A stretch of 64,000 nt of DNA from an uncultured Acidobacteriaceae bacterium (GCA_903904755.1 CAIVDV010000047.1:1-64000); one strand, 5' to 3'. Shown: positions 32,801-42,397, numbered from the stretch's first letter. Notes: generated by a model from the sequence alone, not told the origin. Made by a program: numbers and translations.

Positions 32801-35233
32801 GTGCGCATCCTCACCCGCTACATTCTCGGCGAGATCTCCTCCTACTCCCTCATCGGATGCGCTGTCTTCACGTTCATCCTGTTCATGCGGGACCTCGAGC
32901 ACATTCTCGAGATGATTGTGAGGAACAGTTCCAGCGTCTCGGCGGTAATGGAGACCTTTGCCTACACCCTGCCCAACACTTTCATGGTCACCATTCCGAT
33001 GGCGGTGCTCGTCGGAGTGCTGCTGGGACTGAGCCGCCTGGCTGCCGACTCCGAAATTATCGCTATGCGGGCTTCAGGCTTCGGAATCTGGTACTTTGTG
33101 CGGGTTGCCGCAATTGTGGCCGTGCTGGGAACTGTGATTGGCCTGGTCAACTCCATGTACCTGTCGCCGGCGGCCAATCACGCGATTCTGGAGCTGCAGC
33201 ACGAGCTGGAGACGACCCAGGCCTCGTTTGAGATTCAGCCGCGGGTGTTTTACGAAGACTTCAAGAACACGGTTGTGTATGTGCAGGATGTGCGTTCGGG
33301 CACGGGCGCGTCGAACTGGCGGCAGTTGTTTATTGCCGACGTAACCGACCCCACGACGCCGGGCATTACCACGGCGGAGTCAGCGACAGTCGCCGAAGAC
33401 AGTGACCAGGGGCTGCTCATCCGGCTGCGCAACGGCAGCCAGCACGCCATGCAGGCCTCCGCACCGGACCAGTACAACATTTCGCACTTTGCTACGACTG
33501 ACCGGCCGCTGGCCTTCAGTCCGCAGAGCGATGTGCACCTGGGCCGCAGGGATACACCAATTTTCGCAATGACCAACGGCGAGTTGCTGACTGCGGCACG
33601 GACGGCGGATAAAGCTGCCAGCCGCCACTTCAAGATTGAGTTTCACCGTCGGCTGGCCTACCCCATCGCCTGCCTGGTGCTGATGCTGGTGGGGGTACCG
33701 CTGGGTGCGGCGTCACGGCGCGGCGGCAAAAGCATGGCGTTTGTCTACGCGCTGCTGCTGGTGCTGGCATACTATCTGCTGTCAGACCTGGGTCTGGCGT
33801 GGGCGCGCCAGGGCAAGCTGTCGCCGGCCCTTGGCGTGTGGCTGGCCAACATCGTCTTTGCAGCGGCGGGCATTTTTCTGCTGAATCAGATGGCGACCGG
33901 CGGCGTGATTCTCAACCGCGTGACGGCTCTCTTCCAGCGGCGGCCGGCGGTAGTGCCGCAGACAATCCAGTTGGATGGCTCCCCTGCCCCGGCGGGCGCA
34001 GACGAAGCCCATGAGCTCACCATCAACACCTGGACGCGCTTCCTCGCCCGTTGGCGTCCGCACAGCGTTCGAAGGCGGGTTCGCTCGCACCTGCCGCATC
34101 ATTTTGCGCATTTCAAGCGGCGTAGCTTCCCGCTGATTCTGGACTGGTATCTGCTGCGCGAGTTCACCACCATGTTCGTCATGGTGCAGTCGAGCATCGT
34201 GCTGATTCTGCTGGTCTTCACCTTCTTTGACCTGATGGGCGACATTCTGCGCAACCACGCACCGCTGTCGATGGTGGGCGCGTACCTGCTGAATCTGACG
34301 CCGAGCATGGTCTACCAGAGCACTCCCCTGAGCGTGCTGATTGCCACGCTGGTGACCTTTGGCGGGCTGAACCGGACCAGCGAACTGACGGCGATGAAGG
34401 CCACGGGCATCAGCCTCTATCGGCTGGTGATTCCGGTGGTGGCTATTGGGGCGATTCTTGGCGCAGGGCTGTTTGCGTTTGACCAAAGCTACCTGCCGCA
34501 GGCCAACCGCCGCCAGGAGGCGCTGCGCAACACCATCAAGGGCCGCCCCGCGCAGACCACGCTGCATCCTGACCAGAAGTGGATCTTCGGCCAGCAGCAA
34601 CCGGGGCAGCCGGAGCGCATCTTCTACTACCAGTTTTTCGACCAGGATGCGAACGCCTTTGCAAACATGACCGTCTTCGAGTTTGACCCTGTGAGTTTTG
34701 CCGTCACCCGGCGGATTTTTGCGGCGCGCGTGGTATGGAATGCTGACCAACACGGCTGGAACTTCGAGAACGGCTGGGTTCGCAACTGGGAAGGTCAGGC
34801 GTTTACCGGCTTCCGGCCCTTCATCCTGGCCGACTTCCCGGAAGTTACCGAGGGGCCCAGCTACTTCAAGAAGGAAAACCTGCAGTCGCAGGAGATGAAC
34901 TACGGCCAACTGCAGCACTACATCAACGACCTGCGGCAGAGCGGCTTTGACACCATGCGGCTGCGGGTCCAGCTCTATCACAAGCTGGCTTACCCTCTGG
35001 TTTCCATCATCATGACGATTCTGGCGGTGCCGTTTGCCGTCTCCATGGGGAGGCGCGGCTCGCTGACCGGGTTGGCGACGGCCATCGGCATCGCCATCAG
35101 CTACTGGGTAATTGCCGGGCTGTTTGATGCCATGGGCAGCGTGAACTACCTGCCGCCCACCCTGGCTGCCTGGTCGCCGGATATCCTTTTCGGCCTGGCC
35201 GGCAGCTATATGCTGCTGCGCACGCCCACCTAA
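32801..35233 (+). CDS. lptFG: LptF-LptG fused lipopolysaccharide export permease
   Basis: 810 residues, twice the usual length of an LptF or LptG protein (about 360 each). LptF and LptG form the membrane pair of the Lpt ABC transporter that extracts LPS from the inner membrane. The first half (about 1-375) starts ILTRYILGEISSYSLIGC and ends with membrane helices after HRRLAYPIACLVLMLVGVPLG. A basic linker (about 380-440) leads into the second half (about 445-810), which starts LILDWYLLREFTTMFVMVQS and has TPLSVLIATLVTFGGLNRTS and HKLAYPLVSIIMTILAVPFA. Each half has its own jellyroll domain. The start codon is GTG. The 3' end overlaps the convergent hydrolase gene by 4 bp. Confidence 0.88.
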   Translation: MRILTRYILGEISSYSLIGCAVFTFILFMRDLEHILEMIVRNSSSVSAVMETFAYTLPNTFMVTIPMAVLVGVLLGLSRLAADSEIIAMRASGFGIWYFVRVAAIVAVLGTVIGLVNSMYLSPAANHAILELQHELETTQASFEIQPRVFYEDFKNTVVYVQDVRSGTGASNWRQLFIADVTDPTTPGITTAESATVAEDSDQGLLIRLRNGSQHAMQASAPDQYNISHFATTDRPLAFSPQSDVHLGRRDTPIFAMTNGELLTAARTADKAASRHFKIEFHRRLAYPIACLVLMLVGVPLGAASRRGGKSMAFVYALLLVLAYYLLSDLGLAWARQGKLSPALGVWLANIVFAAAGIFLLNQMATGGVILNRVTALFQRRPAVVPQTIQLDGSPAPAGADEAHELTINTWTRFLARWRPHSVRRRVRSHLPHHFAHFKRRSFPLILDWYLLREFTTMFVMVQSSIVLILLVFTFFDLMGDILRNHAPLSMVGAYLLNLTPSMVYQSTPLSVLIATLVTFGGLNRTSELTAMKATGISLYRLVIPVVAIGAILGAGLFAFDQSYLPQANRRQEALRNTIKGRPAQTTLHPDQKWIFGQQQPGQPERIFYYQFFDQDANAFANMTVFEFDPVSFAVTRRIFAARVVWNADQHGWNFENGWVRNWEGQAFTGFRPFILADFPEVTEGPSYFKKENLQSQEMNYGQLQHYINDLRQSGFDTMRLRVQLYHKLAYPLVSIIMTILAVPFAVSMGRRGSLTGLATAIGIAISYWVIAGLFDAMGSVNYLPPTLAAWSPDILFGLAGSYMLLRTPT

Positions 35234-36618
35234 GCCTTGCGCACGGTCACCCGGTGGCGCGGGCTCAGCCCCTCAATTGCCATCGTCAGAATCACCGCAG
35301 ACATGCCGAGGTTGGGCACGCCCAGACCTGCGCCGGTTTGGGAATCATAATGCTCCCACACCCCCACTTTCAGAGCGTTGTCGAGCAGCTTGCCGGCGAT
35401 TTCTGCGGCAGCATCCTTTTCACCATAGAGAGCGAAGCCGGCAGCGGTCTGGTAGACGGTGGAGGGCCACACGTCTCCGCGCCAAAAGCCGAAGCTGCGG
35501 TACTCCTTGTAATGGCTATCGACTGAGGGCAGGGGCAGCGGCGTAGCCCAGGGCGGAGTGCGGATGGTTGCGGCCATGCGCCTGGCCTGATCTGCTGTTG
35601 GCACGCCAGCGAAGAGCGGAACCAGCGCGCCGACCGTGGCCGGCAGCACCTTTTCCATCGTCTTGCGACGAACCGCAAGGAAGCAACCAGCGGTCTCGTC
35701 CCACATGTGCTCGCGCATGGCGTTGACACCCTTCTCGTGACGGGCCATTCGCCGAGCGGCCATGGCGGTGTCGCCGGCAGCTTTGGCCAGCCGCTCCAGG
35801 CTTGCCTCCGATGCCAGCAGATAGGCGGTGTTCGCAGGAATGTAGATGTCGCCGTACCAGGGACCGTTGTCAGACCCGGCGGGGCGGCCGGGATGCGGGG
35901 TGAGCTTGAGGGTATCGAGATCGACCTCGTTGTCGTATGTCTCGTAGCGGGCATTTTGGGTAATTCCGTCATAGGAGCCGACAGTCACCAGACCCACGCC
36001 CTCCACGTCGCGCTCGCGCCAGTACCACTCATTGAAGGCCTCCAGGCCGGCGAGGCTTTCGCGAACAAGCTGCAGGTCATGGTTCCGCTGGAAAACGCGC
36101 TCCACGCCCCAGGCAAGCAGCGGCGCCTGGGAGAAGCCGGGGAAGGTTTGCCATGTCTTGCCTGTGAACTCGGTGGTTCCGCTGTCGGGAGCAATGAAGT
36201 TGGGCACCAAGCCGCGGGCGTATTCCGGCTTGACCGCGCTCAGCCGGGCCTGGGCGTCCCAGTAGTTCTGGTAGACACCGCGGACAAACTCCTCGTGACC
36301 GGGGAGAATCACCAGCAGGTCGGTCAGGAAGGTGGTATCCCAAATCCACTGGCCAATGTACCCACCGCCAGGGATAAGCCACGCGTGCTTGATGGGCGGC
36401 TCCGCCGGTTGCACGCGGCCGAGCAGGCAATGCTCGTAGATGTCGGCAGTGAAGCGCGCCATCTCCTTCGAGCCGAAGGTGAAATGCTTTGCCAGCAGCG
36501 CTTCCAGTTCTGACCGCGAGGGAACGGCGGCACCCTTGCCCTGAGCGAATCCGACCTGTGCAGCCAGCCCTGCCGTGGCTGCGGCAGCCATGCCTTCCAA
36601 GAATTTGCGACGATCCAA
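35230..36618 (-). CDS. GH63/MGH1-like (alpha/alpha)6-barrel glycoside hydrolase, Tat-exported
   Basis: 462 residues from a TTG at 36618, with AGGAGCAGG just upstream. The N-terminus DRRKFLEGMAAAATAGLAAQ is a twin-arginine (Tat) signal with an Ala-rich stretch, so the protein folds in the cytoplasm and is exported to the periplasm. The mature part resembles GH63/trehalase-like hydrolases such as mannosylglycerate hydrolase: GGYIGQWIWDTTFLTDLL supplies a likely catalytic Asp and SFGFWRGDVWPSTVYQT is the second conserved segment. Substrate could be a glucosyl or mannosyl glycoside. The stop overlaps the end of lptFG by 4 bp, convergently. Confidence 0.78.
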   Translation of the reverse strand: MDRRKFLEGMAAAATAGLAAQVGFAQGKGAAVPSRSELEALLAKHFTFGSKEMARFTADIYEHCLLGRVQPAEPPIKHAWLIPGGGYIGQWIWDTTFLTDLLVILPGHEEFVRGVYQNYWDAQARLSAVKPEYARGLVPNFIAPDSGTTEFTGKTWQTFPGFSQAPLLAWGVERVFQRNHDLQLVRESLAGLEAFNEWYWRERDVEGVGLVTVGSYDGITQNARYETYDNEVDLDTLKLTPHPGRPAGSDNGPWYGDIYIPANTAYLLASEASLERLAKAAGDTAMAARRMARHEKGVNAMREHMWDETAGCFLAVRRKTMEKVLPATVGALVPLFAGVPTADQARRMAATIRTPPWATPLPLPSVDSHYKEYRSFGFWRGDVWPSTVYQTAAGFALYGEKDAAAEIAGKLLDNALKVGVWEHYDSQTGAGLGVPNLGMSAVILTMAIEGLSPRHRVTVRKA

Positions 36619-36727
36619 AACCTGCTCCTGTGGGCCATGCTTTGACGGCCCACAACTTCTCGCAGAATTATAGCGACCCCGCTGCAACCCCTGCTGCTGC
36701 CGGGAACGCTCCCGGTACAATGAGCAT

Positions 36728-38506
36728 ATGCTGCGCGACCTGAAACCGCTGCTCCGATACATGACCCGCTATCGCTGGGGGTACGTGTGGGGCACTCTTG
36801 CCCTGCTGGGCAACAATGCCGCCGGAGTCGCCTTCCCTCTTCTTGTCGGCAAGGCGATCGGCGAATTGAACCAACTGAGCTTCAACTCGCAGGAGATGCG
36901 CCGCACCACTCTCTTTTACGCCGGACTTATCCTGGGCAATGCGGTGCTGAAGGGCGTTTTCCTGTACGCTTCGCGCTGGATTCTCATCGGTATTTCCAGG
37001 GAAATTGAGTTTGATCTGCGGAACGACCTCTTCCGGCAGCTCGAACGTCAGGACGCCGGCTACTATCAGCGCAACCGCACCGGCGACATCATGGCCCGGC
37101 TCACCAACGACCTGAACGCCGTGCGCCAGTTGCTGGGCCCGGCAATCATGTACAGCGCCAACACGGTGATGTTCTCAGTGGGCGCCCTCTATTTTCTGCT
37201 GCGCATCAGCCCCTGGCTGACTCTGGTGGCGCTGGCGCCGATGCCCATCGCGAGCATCCTGGTTCAATACTTTGGCGCGCGTATTCATGAGCGCTTCGAG
37301 CGCATCCAGGCGAGCTTTTCTGAAATCACCGCGCATGCGCAGGAGAACTTTTCCGGTGCGCGCCTGATTCGCGCCTTTGCCCGGGAAGAGTCGCAGATCC
37401 GCTCGTTTGAGAAAGCCAACCAGCAATACATCGGTCGCGCGCTGCGGCTGGTGCAGTTGATGGGCATGTTGTGGCCAACGCTGGAGTTTGTGCTGGGCGT
37501 GGCCATGGTCATCACCTTTTACGCCGGCGGTCGGCTGATTCTGGCACACCGCATTGAAGTTGGCCAGTTCGCCTCCTTCAACACCTTCATGGTGATGCTC
37601 ACGTTCCCGATTATCGCGGTAGGCTGGGTCATCAACCTCTTCCAGCGCGGCACCGCCAGCATCAAGCGCATTGATGAAATTCTCCGCGCCGAACCCTCCA
37701 TCGACGACCGCGATGCAGATACAGAGCTCGCTGGGATTCGGCTGGACGGCACAATCGAGTTCCGCGGCCTCAGCTTCCACTATGGCGAGCGCAAGGTGCT
37801 GGACGACATTCACCTGACCATTCCGGCAGGCTCGACGCTTGCGATTGTGGGGCCAACGGGCTCCGGCAAGACGACGCTGGTCAACCTGATTCCGCGCCTG
37901 CTGGATGCCGACGAGGGGACGCTGCTGATGGACGGACGACCCATCCGCAGCTATCCGCTGGACACACTGCGCAAAAGCATCGGCGTGGTGCCGCAGGAGA
38001 CTTTCCTCTTCAGCGAATCGCTGCGCGAGAATGTGCGATTTGGCGCGCCGGATGCGACGGAAGAAGAGGTGATGGCAGCCGCCGAAGCCGCGCATATCCG
38101 CAAGGAGTTCGAGGAGTTCCCTGACGGCTTTGACACCATGGTCGGCGAGCGCGGGGTTACGCTTTCTGGCGGACAAAAGCAGCGCACGTCAATTGCGCGC
38201 GCGCTGCTGCGGCGGCCAAGCATTCTCATTCTGGATGATGCCCTGGCCAGCGTGGATACCTACACCGAAGAGCGCATCCTGGAAGGGCTGCGCCAGTACA
38301 CCTGCCGCAACTGCCCGGCGGGGACAACGACAATTCTGATCTCTCACCGCATTTCAACCGTGCGCGATGCGGATCAGATCGCCGTGCTGGAACAGGGCCG
38401 CATTCTGGAACTTGGCACGCACGAAGAACTACTGGCCAAAGGCGGCTATTACACCAGCCTGTATGAAAAGCAACTGCTGGAAGAAGAACTCTCCGTTACA
38501 GGGTGA
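36728..38506 (+). CDS. ABC-type half-exporter (MdlA/YheI-like), membrane plus ATPase domain
   Basis: 592 residues. An N-terminal membrane domain with about six helices is fused to an ABC ATPase (about 340-585). Walker A is GPTGSGKTT (375-383), the signature is LSGGQKQR, the switch histidine is in ISHRIST, and Walker B is ILILDDALASVD. The catalytic residue after Walker B is Asp504 instead of Glu, as in the degenerate half of heterodimeric exporters such as MdlA or YheI. It therefore probably pairs with a second subunit, but no partner gene is nearby. Substrates of such exporters are lipids or drugs. It converges on fliS with 4 bp between. Confidence 0.85.
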   Translation: MLRDLKPLLRYMTRYRWGYVWGTLALLGNNAAGVAFPLLVGKAIGELNQLSFNSQEMRRTTLFYAGLILGNAVLKGVFLYASRWILIGISREIEFDLRNDLFRQLERQDAGYYQRNRTGDIMARLTNDLNAVRQLLGPAIMYSANTVMFSVGALYFLLRISPWLTLVALAPMPIASILVQYFGARIHERFERIQASFSEITAHAQENFSGARLIRAFAREESQIRSFEKANQQYIGRALRLVQLMGMLWPTLEFVLGVAMVITFYAGGRLILAHRIEVGQFASFNTFMVMLTFPIIAVGWVINLFQRGTASIKRIDEILRAEPSIDDRDADTELAGIRLDGTIEFRGLSFHYGERKVLDDIHLTIPAGSTLAIVGPTGSGKTTLVNLIPRLLDADEGTLLMDGRPIRSYPLDTLRKSIGVVPQETFLFSESLRENVRFGAPDATEEEVMAAAEAAHIRKEFEEFPDGFDTMVGERGVTLSGGQKQRTSIARALLRRPSILILDDALASVDTYTEERILEGLRQYTCRNCPAGTTTILISHRISTVRDADQIAVLEQGRILELGTHEELLAKGGYYTSLYEKQLLEEELSVTG

Positions 38507-38510
38507 TGGA

Positions 38511-38954
38511 TTACGCTGTCCAACCGCTTGACGGACTGGCGCCCGGTGCAGGAATGCGCGGCGAGCGCATGGCGGCAGGTGGAGCAACGGCGTGGTCTTG
38601 CTGCTCGCGCGCCACTTGCTTCCACGCATCCCGCACCGTGCGCACACACTGGATGACAGCCTCGAAACGGTCTTTCGATGCCGCCTGCGATGCCTGCAAA
38701 GTCAACGCAAACATGGACGCGTAAAACTCGCTGAGCACCTCAGCGGGGCGGCCGCCAATGTCCATGCGAAGGCGCGCCTGGAGGTGGATCAGAATGTCCA
38801 TGGCGCGCTTGACCGCCAATCGCCGGCCATCCACGTCGCCGCGCTCCACCGCGCCAATCGCTGCGTAGAGAAAACGAATGATGCCATCGTAGAGCGCCAC
38901 GACCAGTTCCACGGGCGAGGCTCCGTCCAACAGATGTTCCCGATATGTTGTCAT
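38511..38954 (-). CDS. fliS: Flagellar export chaperone FliS
   Basis: 147 residues from ATG 38954. FliS binds the C-terminal end of flagellin and keeps it unpolymerised until export. The N-terminus has TASPVELVVALYDGIIRFLY-type sequence (here DGASPVELVVALYDG), the family signature, followed by a four-helix bundle with DILIHLQARLRMDIGG and LSEFYASMFALTLQA. A Pro/Ala-rich tail of about 35 residues ends the protein. It is 16 bp downstream of fliD on the same strand, with fliC further upstream, so filament, cap and chaperone genes form one block. Confidence 0.9.
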   Translation of the reverse strand: MTTYREHLLDGASPVELVVALYDGIIRFLYAAIGAVERGDVDGRRLAVKRAMDILIHLQARLRMDIGGRPAEVLSEFYASMFALTLQASQAASKDRFEAVIQCVRTVRDAWKQVAREQQDHAVAPPAAMRSPRIPAPGASPSSGWTA

Positions 38955-38970
38955 CTCTTCCCCAGTAGTT

Positions 38971-40665
38971 CTAGTGGTTGGTGCGCGCGTTATATCCGGT
39001 AATGGCGGTATACAGCTCGTTCACGTTGTTCAGGTTGGTCGGAATCGATTGCAGAATTTCGTTGGCGCTGGTCAGGGCCAGGGTCAGGCTGACCTGCTGG
39101 GCAGAGATCACGATATTCTCGTGCGAGATGTTCTGGTTGAGCGAAGACTCAATCTGGCTGTTCGCCTTCAACGCGAGAGCAAGCGTTCCGTGGGCACTTG
39201 TGGTTCCAAGATTCCCAACCAGCGAGGAAAAGCCAGTGCCCCAACTGTTGGCATTCTGAAAGAAGGCCAGCACGCCAGAGTAGTCCGAAGTCAGTTCCGC
39301 GTTCAGCGTGCTCTGATCCAGCGAGATGGTGCCGTCGTTGCCTTGGGTGACGCCCAGCGACGCCAGGTTCTTGATGTCACTGTTGGGGTTGTAGTCGAGC
39401 GCCTTGCTGGTAGTGCTGTCAGTGATGGTGGAGGTTACGGTAAGCGCACCACTCGTGCCCATGCTTGCTGAGGCCAGCGAAAGACGAGACTGCCCGGCAG
39501 AGTCGCGCATCACGCTTGCCGTTACCCCGATGTGGGCAGCGTTGATGGCCGTGGCCAGGCCGGCAAGATTCTGCTGGCCGCTGGGCAGCGTGCTGAGGTC
39601 AAAGGTGGCGGAGGAACCCGATCCGACGGCGATCGAAAGCGTGCCGCTCAAGGTGTCCGATGAGTTCGAGATGGCGGTGAGGTAGCCGTTGGGCGTAGAG
39701 CCGCTGATGGCTGAGAGCAGTTGCTCCTGCAGCAGCGTGAGCGTTGGCGTGCCAAAGAGCGGTTCCGGCGTGCCCGAGGTGGTGTTGGTCTCCTGCGCGT
39801 TGATGGCACTGACGACCGCGTTGTAATCGGAAACCATCGAACTGAACGAGCTGACCACGGCGCTGTTGTCGTTCAGCACCTGCACCTGGACTGTCTCTGC
39901 CGAGCCGGATGTGACCGGGCTGGGCGCAAGCAACTGAAAGGTGACGCCCGGAATCACGGTGCTTACCGTATTCGAAGGGGTCGAGATGTCCACGCCATCC
40001 ACCTTGATGGAGGCATTGGCACCGGGAGAGGCCGCGTTGTAGGCAAGCGAAGCTGACGTGGTCGAATCCGTCACGGCAGAGGTTACGGTGAGGGCTCCGG
40101 CAGAGCCCGAGGTGGACGAAACAAGAGAGAGCCTGGAGCCATTCGCGTCTGTGAGCACGCTGGCCGTGACGCCGATGCCAGCGTTGTTGATTGCGCCCGC
40201 CAGCTTTGCAAGCGTGTTGCTGCTGGAGTTGATGGTGATGGTTTTGGCCGCACCGCTGCCGACCTGGATGGAGACGGAGCCGGAAAGCGTATCGCCGGCG
40301 TTGGTCACGTTGTCCAGGTAGCCTGAAGAGGTGGTTGCCAGGGAATGCACAACAATGGTGTGCGTTCCCGCAGTTGCCGAGGTCGAAGCCGCCGTTAGCG
40401 CAACCACATTGGGGTCGCTGCTGGATCCCTGCTTGCCGCTCAGCACGCCGGTGAAATCGGTGAAGTTGCCGACATCGGTGGAAAGCGTTGACAGCAAGCT
40501 TCCCAGGCTTGAAATCGCGGTGTCCTGCGCCTGCGCTGCACTCAACTGCTTCTTCCACGGTGCCTCAACGTTGCTCAGATTGCCGACAATCTGGCTCACC
40601 GTCGAACTCACATCAAATCCTGTGCCGGCGGTCGGCGAACCAAAACTGATTCCTACGGTTCCCAT
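38971..40665 (-). CDS. fliD: Flagellar filament cap protein FliD with an internal duplication
   Basis: 564 residues from ATG 40665, with GGGAGGGG upstream. FliD caps the filament and helps flagellin fold into it. The N-terminus (GISFGSPTAGTGFDVSSTVSQIV) and the C-terminal coiled region (LNNVNELYTAITGYN) match the FliD_N and FliD_C ends. In between, a segment of about 90 residues occurs twice: residues about 125-214 (DTLSGSVSIQVGSG, GIGVTASVLTDANGSRLSL, GALTVTSAVTDSTTSASL) and about 332-427 (DTLSGTLSIAVGSG, HIGVTASVMRDSAGQSRLSL, GALTVTSTITDSTTSKAL). The outer region is rich in Ser and Thr. It lies between fliC and fliS. Confidence 0.87.
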   Translation of the reverse strand: MGTVGISFGSPTAGTGFDVSSTVSQIVGNLSNVEAPWKKQLSAAQAQDTAISSLGSLLSTLSTDVGNFTDFTGVLSGKQGSSSDPNVVALTAASTSATAGTHTIVVHSLATTSSGYLDNVTNAGDTLSGSVSIQVGSGAAKTITINSSSNTLAKLAGAINNAGIGVTASVLTDANGSRLSLVSSTSGSAGALTVTSAVTDSTTSASLAYNAASPGANASIKVDGVDISTPSNTVSTVIPGVTFQLLAPSPVTSGSAETVQVQVLNDNSAVVSSFSSMVSDYNAVVSAINAQETNTTSGTPEPLFGTPTLTLLQEQLLSAISGSTPNGYLTAISNSSDTLSGTLSIAVGSGSSATFDLSTLPSGQQNLAGLATAINAAHIGVTASVMRDSAGQSRLSLASASMGTSGALTVTSTITDSTTSKALDYNPNSDIKNLASLGVTQGNDGTISLDQSTLNAELTSDYSGVLAFFQNANSWGTGFSSLVGNLGTTSAHGTLALALKANSQIESSLNQNISHENIVISAQQVSLTLALTSANEILQSIPTNLNNVNELYTAITGYNARTNH

Positions 40666-40771
40666 GGCCCCTCCCAACGACTTCCATCGCAGTCAAAGGC
40701 CCGAAGTCACTGCCGCTGGATTGAAAGAAACTCATTCCACTGGTACACGAAGCAGCGTCACTCGGCCTCTC

Positions 40772-40809
40772 AAAAGAACGGGGAAAGCGGACCAGTTCCG
40801 CCTTCCCCG
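40772..40809 (-). terminator. Terminator after fliC
   Basis: A 13-bp stem with one mismatch (40779-40791 with 40797-40809) closes a 5-nt loop. On the minus strand it is followed by GTTCTTTTGAG. It lies 24 bp past the fliC stop and before fliD, so fliC transcripts probably end mostly here. Confidence 0.7.
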
Positions 40810-40832
40810 AGGTTGCCTTGCCCTGGTTGCGT

Positions 40833-42110
40833 TTACTGCAGCAGCTTGGTCACTTCCTGCTGCAGGCTGTTGGCCTGGGCCAGAGCGGAAATGCCTGTCT
40901 GGCTCAGGATCTCGTACTTCGACATGTTCGACGTTGCCGAAGCGTAGTCGGTGGCCTGCACTGAGTTCTGCGCCGCAACCACGTTTTCCTGCTGGGTACT
41001 CACCACCTGGGAGACGGCATTCAGCGTGTTCACCTGGGCGCCCAGATAGCCGCGCTGGGCAGCCACGTTGTTGATGGCCGAGTTGATCTGGGTCAGCGCG
41101 TTCTGGGCGTTGCCCTGCGTGGTCAGATCGGTCGCCGACAGGTTGGTGTTGGACTCGTTGGCGCCGAGCTGATAACTGATGGTCTCAGTGCCCTTGGTGG
41201 ATGCCTGCAGCGCGGTCGCGCCTTCACCACTGGTGGTATCCAGCAGCGTCGCGTCGCTGATGGCGACGTTGGCATTGGTGTTGGTGAGCAGGATGCCGGT
41301 GTCGGCCAGGGCAACCGTGCCGCCGGCTACACCACCGACTGCGCCCTGGGTGCTGAGGCTGGCGCTGACGCCGGCAATGCCGTCCTTGTTGATTTCCGAA
41401 ATCAGGCCGCCGACCGTCGTCGCCGTGGTGGTGAAGTTGGTGGTCGTGCCGTCCGCGTTGGTCACGGTGAACTTGAGCCCGCCTGTGACCGCGTCACTGG
41501 TGGTGCCGGCCGTGGTAAGCACGCCGCCTGCTGCCAGCGACAGATCGACGAACTGGCCAGCCGAGCTCTGCACAACGGTGCCGCCCGAGTCGCCCACAGT
41601 CGCGCTGGAAAGCGCGGCAAAGTACAGCGAATCAATCGAAGCGCCGGTCGAAGACGAGTCGCCCGTGTAGATGTTCACGCCCGCCTGGGCTCCGGTGAAG
41701 ACCTGGCTGGAATTGTAGGTGGTGGTCTGGCCGATGTTGTTGATTTCCGAGAGAATCGACTGGTATTCCTGGTTCGCCGCAGATTCCTGCGTCACGTTGA
41801 GGGTGCCGTTCGCCGTTTCAGTGGCCAGCGTAACAGCCCGGTTGAGCAGGTTCGTCACTTGCGAAAGAGCACCGTCGGCCACCTGAAGCAGACCAACGCC
41901 TTCGCTGGCGTTCGTTGCAGACTGGGTGAGAGCCGTCGAATTGGCCTGCAGGCCGTTGACCAGCGACAGACCCGCCGCATCGTCAGAGCCCGAGTTGATC
42001 TTGGAACCCGAAGACAACTGCTGCAGAACGTCGCGCAGACTGTTGTTCGTGTTGTTCAGGTTGTTCTCTGCATACAGAGCCGAGAGGTTATTCAGTACGC
42101 CCAAAGCCAT
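40833..42110 (-). CDS. fliC: Flagellin
   Basis: 425 residues from ATG 42110, with AGGAGT upstream. The conserved D0/D1 ends are intact: N-terminal NNLNNTNNSLRDVLQQLSSG, then INSGSDDAAGLSLVNGLQAN, and C-terminal NVVAAQNSVQATDYASATSN with SQTGISALAQANSLQQEV. The central part (about 175-320) is a Ser/Thr/Gly-rich variable domain exposed on the filament. It forms the flagellar filament. The gene is divergent from flbD-motA-motB, 287 bp away. No second flagellin copy is in the window. Confidence 0.94.
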   Translation of the reverse strand: MALGVLNNLSALYAENNLNNTNNSLRDVLQQLSSGSKINSGSDDAAGLSLVNGLQANSTALTQSATNASEGVGLLQVADGALSQVTNLLNRAVTLATETANGTLNVTQESAANQEYQSILSEINNIGQTTTYNSSQVFTGAQAGVNIYTGDSSSTGASIDSLYFAALSSATVGDSGGTVVQSSAGQFVDLSLAAGGVLTTAGTTSDAVTGGLKFTVTNADGTTTNFTTTATTVGGLISEINKDGIAGVSASLSTQGAVGGVAGGTVALADTGILLTNTNANVAISDATLLDTTSGEGATALQASTKGTETISYQLGANESNTNLSATDLTTQGNAQNALTQINSAINNVAAQRGYLGAQVNTLNAVSQVVSTQQENVVAAQNSVQATDYASATSNMSKYEILSQTGISALAQANSLQQEVTKLLQ

Positions 42111-42397
42111 GGGGTTACTCCTGAGCGATGCGTGGATTTGCAACCGGTCTGCCCTCGGCCCATCGTTCCGCCTCGCTGCCGGGTCGGTTACCGCATCTGC
42201 TGCCTCTATCGACCCCGGCCCGGTGGACTTTAATCGCTCCCGGAAAACTCTGCCCGACCCCTCTCGGTATTCCCAACTTTGGCCAGTTCGGGTATCAATT
42301 CCTTTTTCGCTACCGGAAAATGGCAGAAACGGGATGCCGCCGCGGCCGCTCTCGCGTTTTTCCATGCCTGCCGATAAGGGGTGCAGCAGGAGGCACC
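42111..42397. other. Divergent fliC/flbD intergenic region
   Basis: This 287-bp spacer must hold the promoters of fliC and of flbD-motAB. A perfect sigma-28-type -10 box GCCGATAA lies at 42370-42377 on the plus strand, 20 bp before the flbD start, but no TAAA -35 box stands at the right distance. I could not find a convincing promoter for fliC. Confidence 0.4.

Noticed and set aside
42370-42377. Sigma-28 type -10 box GCCGATAA before flbD
   Set aside because: The box is perfect but no TAAA -35 box lies at 15 bp spacing, so I do not call a FliA promoter.
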